Shown here: positions 55,294 through 64,000 of the stretch, piece after piece
Position numbering within the stretch: the first letter of the stretch is position 1
Layout of the letters: the number at the start of each line of letters is the position of its first letter
NCBI GenBank assembly: GCA_018398575.1
Contig: JAGTXZ010000021.1
Location: forward strand, 1,922,001-1,986,000
Length of the DNA stretch: 64,000 nucleotides
Reading direction: 5' to 3'
Source of the DNA: Ampelomyces quisqualis
Lineage: Eukaryota > Ascomycota > Dothideomycetes > Pleosporales > Phaeosphaeriaceae
Position numbers and translations under genes: made by a program
The notes under the pieces: model-generated
What the model was told of the DNA's origin: nothing
Database searches by the model: none
Seen by the model: the letters and a program-made list of their open reading frames with translations, nothing else

Positions 55294-55574
55294 ACCACTA
55301 GTCTAGGCTTCTAGAGGGGAGGCTTAGTAGAAGGCTTAGTAGAAGAAGGCATGTCCTCGAAGTTGTGATTCCTGTAAAGTAGCTCTGTCTAACTGAGCCT
55401 GAACTGTAGTCCACTCCGACATCCCTTGCCAGTGATAGTCGCCACAGAGACCATATCAATGACGCAAATAGGCCGCCGGGATGTTTACATGCGACTTGTG
55501 TAGCTTCCATGTCTCCCTCGATGCATTGCGAGTGGGTGCGCTTCTGGTTCATAATCGTCCTCTACGCGCACTTC

Positions 55575-55913
55575 TCATTTGACCAACTTCTTCAACTCCT
55601 CCCTACATGGTTCTGTCAGCTTTCCATACCGCTCCCCAGTATACGTTCCACGTATCACTTACCTCAACTGCACCGCAAAGTCCTCGTTTGTATCATCGTC
55701 ATCCCAGCTCTCTTCCCACAAATGCGCGTTGCCGTTTGGGATCTGTGTCTCCTCTTCCGTCCAGTCCTCGACGGGGAAGTCTTCAAACTCGTCGTCTTCT
55801 TCTAGGACTGCGGGCTTCTTGTTCTCGGCGTTGAGGGGTTGATCGGTGGATTTGGAGTCGGAGACGGTGGCATTGTTGTGTTTGGCGGTGGTGTTGGAGG
55901 CGTTGCCGGACAT
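55575..55913 (-). CDS. SEM1: 26S proteasome / TREX-2 subunit Sem1 (DSS1)
   Basis: Small acidic protein of the proteasome lid and of TREX-2 (mRNA export), the homologue of human DSS1. Two exons, 55663-55913 and 55575-55602, encode 92 residues. The two diagnostic acidic blocks are present: EEDDEFEDFPVEDW and HLWEESWDDDD, followed across the intron by the C-terminal helix FAVQLREELKKLVK. The final exon is only 28 nt including the stop. The N-terminal 35 residues are Ser/Asn/Thr-rich, longer than in yeast. Its stop lies 281 bp from the PGK1 stop (convergent). Confidence 0.95.
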
Positions 55914-56457
55914 ATTGGCGGGTGATGTGCGCGGGGAGGTTAGGGTGCAGTGAGGATTTCTGGGCTCTGGGTGTAGATGTGATCTGGGAGCTTGCGATGC
56001 GGCTCTCACAGCGGCGGAAGCGGCGATGGCCTTGGCGCGGATTCGCCGCGGAAGCACCTGAGGTCACGTGTCGACGGCGGGGGTACCGTAACATCCTGGC
56101 ATCCTGCAGAGGGAGATCTCTGGTGCATGCATCATGCTCACTATCAAAGGCAACACGGTTTCTGTCGTATGTGCTCGGTTGTAGAATACGCGTGGCCTCG
56201 GAGCAACATGCTACGGTCGCAGATGACGTACTTCGTTTTGCTGGCCCACCAGGCCCGTCGGACGAAGCAGTAAGCACCGCGTAGGCGTCGGTGGCTCCGC
56301 TTAGGAGATTATCAGCGCCTCGAACATCTTAGCTCCTGGCTCCGCTTTCATACGTCGGCCGCTTGACTTTGGATTGTCGTGTTCCTTCGTCCCTTTTCGT
56401 TCTGCCTTACCCATTGTCCGTCAACCATTACTCCTCTCAGAGGTCTAGCTTGTGAAT
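55914..56457. promoter_or_regulatory. Divergent promoter region of SEM1 and IML2
   Basis: 544 bp between two start codons. The SEM1 frame is open further upstream but without conserved sequence. No element is recognised. Confidence 0.4.
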
Positions 56458-59161
56458 ATGTTGAAAGTTGGAGGCTGGCTTCGGGGCCACGCGCCTACTC
56501 ATACGAAGAGTCTTAATTCTCTTGATGAGCTTGCTCAGAGTGAGTAATGTTCATGAGCATGAAACCTTGATTACTGATGGGAATACAGTACAGGATGCAA
56601 TGAGCTGTATGTGAGCCTTCTATTATAGAACGCTCCCGATCTATCGGACAACACTGACGAAATAACACAGCGGTCACACACATCATGAACGATGATCTCG
56701 AATCGGCCGAAGCACATTTGAATAAAGGCACCTCGCCATTCCACCAGGTGCGCACATACACGGTATCATTCGAGAACGAGAAGCTTATGTAATATAGCTG
56801 GGATCTGGAGTATGTATGTTCATGCGGGCAACTCTAGGGTTTGAACAAGAGACCATGCGTGAAGGTCTGCTCAAACACTCCGGAAGTGACCCAGAGCTTC
56901 AAGTTGACGTTTCCTGTAGCTGCAAACGCCCTGTACCAAGCCGAATGCTCCGCCTACGAGCAGCAAAGACGAGCCGCCAAAGACCCCAACGCGTACCAAT
57001 CACCCATATACCCTCCCGGGACCGAATATGCAGTCAGCCAGGCCGAGGCTCAATTGATGAGTGCTGTCGTTGGACTCTTGAACGAAAGCTTGACAGAAGC
57101 TATCAAGAGCTTCTACAAGCTGCGAAAGGCATACCTTGCATTGGAAGGTGTAATGGAAAATGAGCGTAACTTCTTGAAGCAAAGAAGCACGAATAGTGTC
57201 AACTCAGAGGGTTCCAGCAAGTCGGCTACAGGCGTGACTCGTTCCAAGACAGGGTCTTTGCGATCAAAATTTTCAGGTAGTGGGATCCTGGATGCGAAGC
57301 CTCCTGTTTCGACTGCCACATCTGCTGGTGTATCTACCACCAGCCTGACGCAGGCCCCCGTCGTCAACGAACCTCCGGTGAAGCAAGAGACTGCGCGAAA
57401 AGTGGAAAAGTCTGTAGTGAAAGACGACGAGGATGACTTCGATTTTGTGGATGCAGCACAGGACAATTCGGGCAGCGCTACACCAGGGGAGTACATGGGT
57501 CACGTCAACGTCCCTGCAGACAAAAATGGGACTATTGCGCTGGATACCTCCCAGACTGAGAGAAAGCTAGACATTGACTCTAGCTCCGCGGCAGCTTTAC
57601 CTCCATCGAACAATACGCCAACCGTTGCAGTCCCAGAAGCCGTTCAGGACTTTGAAAAGCTTACAATGGACGATATGCGAGGTTCGGAAAGCGACATTTC
57701 AGTGTTGAGCGACCATCCGATCGATCAATTCGTACTTGCTGGATCCAACTTCTGCTTTGGCATGCTTCTGCTTCTTTTGTCATTCATCCCACCGTCTTTT
57801 GCCTCGCTGCTCAAGATTGTGGGGTTCAAGGGCGACCGTGAACGTGGCATGCAAATGCTATGGCAAGCTACCAGGTTCGAGGATATTCACGGTGCAATGG
57901 CGGGCGTCGTGCTCATGGGCTACCTGAATGGATTCACCAGCATCTGCGATATCATCCCATCCACGGGCGCAGGATCTTACCCAAAGGAGCGCTGCAAGGT
58001 ATTGCTACGCACGATGCGGGAGCGATATCCAAAGAGTCATCTCTGGCTAGTCGAGGAGTCGCGCATGTTGGCCGCGGACCGAGAGCTAGAGAAGGCGGTT
58101 GATTTAGTGACAGCAGCAGGAGTCTCACCTCTCAAACAACTCGAAGCGCTCAGCTGGTTCGAGCGCAGTTTGAACAACATGTATATGCATGACTACAAGG
58201 CCATCTCCATGTCCTTCCAGAAGTGTATCGAACTCAACAACTGGAGTCACGCACTCTACTGGGTAAGCCCACCTTGTCAACGACGCATGCAGTGCATTTC
58301 TAAATTGCTCATAGTACATTTGTGGCACGGCGTACGTCGAGCTTTACAGGCGCAATATGACGACTGACCCCCTGGCCGCTGCAAAGTACAAGGAAGAGGC
58401 CGCGGAACTTTTCCAAAAGGTTTTACCTAACATTGGTAAGAAGAGGTTCATGGGCCGCCAATTGCCATTCGACATCTTTGTCAACCGCAAGCTCCAGAAA
58501 TGGGAGGCGCGGGCAAAGGAGTGGAAATGCGATATGATAGACGCGGTCGGGGTTTCGCCGTTGGAGGAGATGATATACTTCTGGAACGGCGCAAAGCGTG
58601 AGTATACGGATACCATGTCCAGCGGCATTTCAAGGCACTAAAGGTTGACTAGGTATGCGAACCGATCACCTTGAGACGTCGCTGGAGAACCTCGCGTGGA
58701 GCGAATCCGCAGCCAACGCTCATTGGGCGAAGGAGAGTCTCGACGAAAAGGCCATCCTGGGTATACTCCGTGCATCGACATATCGAAACATGGGCAGGAC
58801 GGGCGAGGCCAAAGCCATTCTGGAGAAAGAGATCATTCCACATGACAAGATGACATTCACGGGCAATCTGAAGGACAACTGGACTGCGCCGTGCGCTCGC
58901 TACGAAATGGCAGCCAATCTCTGGCGTGAAGCTGATGCGGGTGGTCAGCCGGCACAGCACATGGATATTCTGAGCAAGTGCAGAGACTGGCTACAGGAGG
59001 TGACCACATGGGGTGGGTTTGACCTAGACGCAAGGTATGTGGCGTGTCTGTATTTGACGTCTTGACGGCCCACCGCATGCTTTGCTAATGAATGTTGTTG
59101 CAGAATCGGCATGAAGATCACGACGGGGAAGGACACTCTCCGCAAGCACGGCGTCAAGTAG
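56458..59161 (+). CDS. IML2: Iml2-type mitochondrial outer membrane TPR protein
   Basis: Fungal/eukaryotic Iml2 family (DUF3808, TPR-containing), linked in yeast to lipid droplet and inclusion body handling. Eight exons, 56458-56539, 56589-56606 (18 nt), 56671-56747, 56798-56864, 56920-58262, 58315-58597, 58653-59034 and 59104-59161, encode 769 residues. N-terminus: DDLESAEAHLNKGTSPFHQ, then ATLGFEQETMREAANALYQA. Conserved core: YPPGTEYAVSQAEAQLMSAV, LNESLTEAIKSFYKLRKAY, a variable Ser/Thr-rich linker (about 215-330), the hydrophobic FCFGMLLLLLSFIPPSF, GFKGDRERGMQMLWQA, ELNNWSHALYWYICGTAYVE, and FDLDARIGMKITTGKDTL at the end. Exon 4 reading LGSGVCMFMRATLG is slightly uncertain at its 5' border. 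Confidence 0.9.
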
Positions 59162-59445
59162 ATAACCGCGCTTGAATAGAAAATATCACAGGCAGCCGTC
59201 GGCAGGTGTGGCTGTGGCGTGCAGACGTCACTGCACATGTGTGGCTGCTGTCACGCTCCTGCCTTGTAAGGGTCGACAGGGCGGCGCTAGCGGCTGGAAC
59301 AGGGGCACCGAGAAAGGGCCCCCGGGACACGCCGTGACGCGACCGGCCCAGCAATCCCCACCACGTGCTGGCTGCGCTTGATGGGCGATGGCGGATGATT
59401 GATTCTCCTCGAGCGTCCAACAGCCGACTTGTAGCAGACAGCACG

Positions 59446-60804
59446 ATGAGTAAAGCGCAGTCGGCCTGCGACTCGCTTCGCCACATCGCCCAGCACTACG
59501 ACAACACCGACTCGCACAACTCGGCCCTCAACCTCATCCTCACACTGCGCCCAGAATGGCGAGCCTCGCAGGACACGATTGAGCTTGTGAGGTTCACCGA
59601 CGGCATCACAAACACGGTACGTGGGCTCCTGCCGTGTCCGCCTCGAACCACCCCCACGCCAGTCGCTGAGTGTGGCATAGCTCCTCAAAGCCGTGAACAA
59701 GCTGCCCGGCCTGTCCCAGGCAGACATGGACGCGCACGCCATACTGCTGCGCGCATACGGAAAGGGCACCGACGTCCTCATCGACCGCGAGAGTAGGTTG
59801 CCGTGCCCCCAGGCCGCCGGTCCGTGTCTAATACCTGCGCAGAGGAAACACGCTCCCACTCGCTTCTGGCCCGCCATGGTCTTGCGCCCACCCTCCACGC
59901 TCGGTTTGAGAACGGTCTGCTGTACAGTTACATTGCAGGCAGTGTGTGCGCGCCTGCCGACCTGCGTCGACCAGAAGTGTGGCGAGGGGTAGCCCAGAGA
60001 CTGGGAGAATGGCACGCAACGCTACCTATATCGAGTATAAGCACCACATGCCCTGCACCTGCACAACTATCACCTCACAGCAAGCGTGCTTCATTGCTTG
60101 AAATGGCTCAGCTCACGCCGGGCAAGCCCATTCCCAACCTGTGGACCACGATGCTCAGATGGATCCTTGCGCTTCCAACAAGCACCACCGCGCAATCCAC
60201 CCGCCGAGACCAGCTGATGACCGAACTCGAGAGCCTGACAGAGCTCCTAGGCGACACCCCTGGCGTTGGCGGTGCCAATCCCTTCGTCTTCGCCCATTGC
60301 GACCTTCTTTCAGCCAACGTCATCATCGAGTCTTCGCCCTCGTCCGCCTCCGCCTCGCGTCGATCTAGTGCATCGAATGGCTCCGAAGAGCCTGAAACTG
60401 CCTCGACCGTCTCCTTCATCGACTACGAATATGCCACACCCGCTCCCGCATGCTTCGACATTGCAAACCACTTCGCCGAATGGGGCGGCTTCGACTGCGA
60501 TGCTACCGCCACGCCCGCACGAAGCACCCGTCGTGCCTTCCTCCGCCAGTACCTCGGCAGCTTCAACCAACACCAGAACCGAACATACCAGGATTCAGAA
60601 CTAGAAGAGCTTTTCGACCAAGTAGACAAGTTCCGGGGCGTCCCTGGCTTCTATTGGGGTATATGGGCCCTGGTCCAGGCACAGATATCGCTCATCGACT
60701 TTGACTACGCATCCTACGCTGAGGTCAGGCTAGGCGAATACTGGGCATGGAAAGAGCAGAAGATGACGGAGAGAGAAAGGAAGTGGGCTCAAGAGGAGGA
60801 ATAG
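59446..60804 (+). CDS. Ethanolamine kinase
   Basis: First step of the CDP-ethanolamine route: phosphorylates ethanolamine for phosphatidylethanolamine synthesis; cytosolic. Three exons, 59446-59616, 59681-59792 and 59843-60804, encode 414 residues. Start region VRFTDGITNTLLKAV (the FxxGxTN loop), GTDVLIDREKETRSHSLL across intron 2, and RFENGLLYSYIAG. Brenner-type catalytic loop FAHCDLLSANVI (H236, D238, N243) and metal-binding D278 in FIDYEYATPAPACFDIANHF. The continuation AEWGGFDCD favours ethanolamine over choline as substrate. A Ser/Ala-rich insert (about 247-274) separates the two catalytic motifs. It starts 284 bp after the IML2 stop, same strand. Confidence 0.93.
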
Positions 60805-61971
60805 ATGATCGCACCGGGAAAGACGTCAGGCTCTTTCATCCTTTCAGTCTTTCATGTTTGGGAGCACAGAGCGTCTTACGTTTCGTCTTCTTTCGTTACT
60901 CTTACCACATCCACTATATCAATACCAGATCGAGCGCGCGAGAGACGCGCAAATGTTTGCATTTCAACCATGCAAAGCAAAAAACTGCAGTATATAGGGC
61001 CGGAGCACCAACAACCCAAAAGCACCAACAAAATCATACCCATACGCAACCCCACAATCTCACACAACCATGGTTGGACGAGTCAAGCAAATCCGGGAAT
61101 GTCGGCACACTTTCTGCTTTGTTCATGACATGACGTGCACACCAACATGGTGCCCCACTACCCTCCTTCCAAACCCAGACTACCTTGATGTTCTCCCCAT
61201 CACCCAACAAGCCAATACTTGGCCTGCCATGTTCCGTCGCGGGGCCCGAAGAACCTGGGCTGCCTGCCTGGCTGTGCGGTGGCTTGCGTGCAGCCCTTCT
61301 TTCCCTACAAAAGACCCCCTCGTATGATCCTCCTCGCCTTTATTGTTTTTTTCGCACACGAAATTCCTGCAAAGGTGACGTGATACCTGCGTGGGCGTTG
61401 CCACGGCGGCGAAAAGGTCGTTGCCGATTTTTTATTTTTTATTTTTTATTTTATTTTTTTGGCGGGCGGGCGGGGGAGTGGTCGAGTCGAGGGCGCGGTT
61501 CACCGGTCGTGTCGTAATCGTATGTACCTAGATGGTAGGGGTAGGGATTAAGGTAGGCGCGGGTGTGCGGCGTGCGCAGGGGACTGGAAATGTATGTATC
61601 AACTGCGGGATTTTTTCGTCCTTCCTTTCTTCTTCTTTTGGCGTTGGGAGTCTTTGTTGGTTCACATCTCGTCGTTGGTAGTTTAGTGAAATTTGACAGT
61701 GGTGCACGTAAAGTCTGAGCGTGTGTGCGATGATGGAATCGTGGTTGTAATGTGAAGAAAAGAAATCATGCTTTACTGCGCCACTACTCATTGCCTGTCT
61801 TTGACGCTCGTTGAATTGCGTCCATTATGGGATTTTTTTCCCACGTGGTTCTGAACAAAAAAAGAACTACTTCTTCTCCCATGAGACGGCGCCTGATGAA
61901 AATGCGGCAAAGGGGGATTTTCATGGCCCGAATATCTTGTCTATCAAATACGGAAGAAATAAGACCCAATA
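60805..61971. other. Convergent intergenic region
   Basis: About 1.17 kb between the kinase stop and the FarA-type gene stop. A T-rich heptanucleotide tract with a G-rich run after it lies at 61427-61476. No gene is seen. Confidence 0.5.
61427..61460 (+). repeat. ATTTTTT tandem repeat, three units plus variants
   Basis: Three exact 7-bp units then ATTTT and ATTTTTTT, directly followed by a G-rich run (GGCGGGCGGGCGGGGG). It sits in a 3' intergenic region. Confidence 0.85.
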
Positions 61972-64000
61972 TTATAATTCAACTGCAATACCAGCATCTG
62001 CACCTCCTAGCCAGTCGACGTCGCCTAGGCCACCTTCGAGCGTACTGTCGTCAAAGGTGAAGGTCTCGCCTACAGCGTCCAGGTTAAGGAGAGAATCGAA
62101 ATCGCCATCGTCGAATTCGTTCTTCAGCGGCAGGCTGGAGAAGAGCAGTTCATCGTCCTGGTGATGATTAACGTGTTCGAATGGATTCGGTGGCAGATCC
62201 ATCGTAGTCCACTTGTGGAACGCATCGTTGCTGTGATTGTGGCCCGGTGGTGCGGGTGCGGTAACAGTCGTCATAGGGATATCTTGGGAAATGGCCATGC
62301 TCGTCATGTGCTCGTGGTCAGACTCTGGCGGTGTAGACGCGAGGAAAGTTTCGAGGCGGCGCGCAACTTCTTCATCGGTGACGTTGTCGTCGGGCGATTT
62401 CTCGAGTGCGTGCATGTTTGTCGTGCCGCTGTCGGGTGGTGGGGTCAGTGTCGAGCGCTGCAGATTCAGAGACGATGTGATAGGAGCGTTGGCCATGTCG
62501 AGACGTCGGCCGGCATCTACGAGATCCTCGACAGAAGTCACAGGCGATGGCTTAGGTAGGGGGAAAGCTTGCGCTGTCATGGGTGCAACGTGGATACCTG
62601 CTTTACGGATCGCAGCCTCGAGGAATGCAACAGAATAGTCTGCGGCTGCATAAAGGTCTCGTAATTTGCCCATTACAGCCATGCATTGACAGAAACCGCG
62701 CAGAGATGATCGGCGGGTTTCTTCCTCTGGAGCCTTGATATCCAGGAGATGAATAATTATTGCTGGAAGCAGGACAGTGACCCCTGTGGTGGGGAGGTAT
62801 TTGACCAAGCCACCAGTGTCAAGACGCTGCGCAATCGAAGTGATCGCAGATGCTGCACGGCGGACATTGCGGCGTGAGACATCCAGAAGATCCGACTCAA
62901 CGTTAACTTTGGCGGGCGCACTGGCTGGTCCTCCTTGCGAATTGGGCAGAACCTGAGGTCGATGTAATGCCGAAAGAGTGGTGAAGAAGACCATGTGAAG
63001 CAATGATTTAGCTAGGTCAATGGCCGCCTCGCCACTGGGCTGGTCTGTGTACTGAGCCTCTTCAGGTAGTTCAGACACCCATCGCTGGAGCTCCTCATCA
63101 CACACTTTGACCTCGCTCGTCTCCGGGTCCAGCTTCTTGGGCAAGAGCATCATGGTTGTACGATCATTCTGTAGACCATGGTTGTTGTTGAGAACACAGT
63201 ACTGTTTCGAGAGCACATGCGAAATGCAGAGACACAGACGGGCCTTCTCGATGCACATTATGGCCAACTGTTTCTGTACATCAACATCTCTCGCAACTCG
63301 GCAGTCAGCCGGAATACAAGTGATAGAGTCTGGGATTGGCGAGATCTCGAAGTCGTCCAGCGTCAGCATAGGGACATCGAAATCTTCGGCCTTTATGCGA
63401 GTTGGTCGTCGCATGCCAAGTGCAATCAGACGGTCGCGCATGTACGTCGACCACCAAATTCGCTTCCATAGTTTGACACGCTTGCCTTCCAAGTTGGTGT
63501 TGTCAGGATTGCGATGCAGGCCAATAGTATGTGCAACGGATGTAGCAACTCCCATCCAGTGCCAAGTGTCCTTCTGGTCATCAGGTGTTTCATAATAGTA
63601 GGTCAATAATAGCAAAGCCTGGACAAGCGAAACACGGTCGGACTCGTAATCAAAATCATAGAGGATCTGCTCGCACAGTCAGCGATGTCACCGTGGTCAG
63701 AAGCGTAATCCGAAACTGCGGGCCTTTCACATGTTTGCATGTGAAATACCATCGGACATCGGTGGGTCCGATCAGCATTGACCAGCAGCTCGGCCGAACA
63801 GCTCGAGCCAGGTTTAGTAGAGACAATATGACTGACCCTAGTCTTTTGGAAAAAGTCTTTGCGAGCGTCCTTGCGTGTCGCATAGCCTGCAGAATGCAGA
63901 TACTGCATGTCAACGAACGCTGAACCAGCGAACATGACAGCCTGGAACAAAATTAAGCTGACTTTTCCGTTGCTCCCGTCCTGCTTATCGATAACGGTGA
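61972..64000 (-). CDS. FarA/CTF1-type fungal transcription factor (3' part)
   Basis: C-terminal part of a Zn2Cys6 regulator of the FarA/FarB/CTF1 group, which activates fatty-acid catabolism and cutinase genes. The 5' end, with the zinc cluster, lies beyond the right edge. Two exons are visible, 63837 to 64000 (open to the edge) and 61972-63666, joined by a 170-nt intron (63667-63836) in phase 0. The junction reads FFQKTR|ILYDFDYESDR, diagnostic of the group. Fungal_trans domain: LLLLTYYYETPDD, HWMGVATSVAHTIGLHRNP, RIWWSTYMRDRLIALGMRRP. Conserved late block HLLDIKAPEEETRRSSLRGF then QCMAVMGKLRDLYAAADY. A Pro/Ser/Asp-rich tail of about 180 residues ends in an acidic likely activation region. 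Confidence 0.9.

Overview
The window is nuclear DNA of a filamentous ascomycete (Pezizomycotina, most likely a dothideomycete such as a pleosporalean). The evidence is short introns of about 45-60 nt with GTNNGT donors and CTRAC branch sites, dense genes on both strands, fungus-specific families (Zn2Cys6 regulators, FarA/CTF1-type factor, Mpv17, LYR proteins, an Ime2-type kinase) and a SCAP orthologue. The order assignment is inference. I see no transposon, rRNA, CRISPR or biosynthetic gene cluster.

Layout, left to right. 0-10 kb: 5' part of the RSC subunit gene SFH1 (-), a gene-poor stretch with an intron-containing tRNA-Leu(AAG), APS kinase (-), an unrecognised ORF (-), an MFS sugar transporter (-), the tiny translation gene TMA7 (+) and an amidohydrolase-fold gene with a degenerate metal site (-). 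10-20 kb: a small unknown protein (-), lariat debranching enzyme DBR1 (-) divergent from an RNase P/MRP Rpr2-type subunit (+), ZPR1 (+), a PPIL3-type cyclophilin (-) and an arrestin-fold protein (+) that appears to use a GC-AG intron. 20-28 kb: a Baeyer-Villiger-type flavin monooxygenase (+) followed by a Zn2Cys6 regulator (+), with a CGG-N9-CCG palindrome between them; then CK2 beta (+). 28-38 kb: SCAP (-), ACL4 (-) divergent from the RWD protein GIR2 (+), a LYR protein (-) and MMS2 (-). 38-49 kb: MON2 (+), a 2.8 kb gene-free stretch and an Ime2-like kinase (+). 49-64 kb: NAR1 (-), an Mpv17/PMP22 protein (+), PGK1 (+), SEM1/DSS1 (-), IML2 (+), ethanolamine kinase (+) and the C-terminal part of a FarA/CTF1-type regulator (-) running off the right edge.

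Most genes are conserved housekeeping functions: translation and ribosome assembly (TMA7, ACL4, GIR2, ZPR1), RNA processing (DBR1, Rpr2), Fe-S assembly (NAR1), ubiquitin/proteasome (MMS2, SEM1), sterol sensing (SCAP), membrane traffic (MON2, arrestin) and core metabolism (PGK1, APS kinase, ethanolamine kinase). The only accessory-looking unit is the monooxygenase plus Zn2Cys6 regulator. Exon boundaries were chosen by hand so that reading frame, splice consensus and protein homology agree; in each finished multi-exon model the summed exon length is a multiple of three. Several genes (TMA7, MMS2, SEM1, first exons of SCAP, Mpv17 and the LYR gene) are only visible after splicing by eye. No undescribed defence or mobile system was found; the most testable novelties are the GC-AG intron, the regulator palindrome, the metal-site-poor amidohydrolase and the dispersed TACGGAGTA motif.
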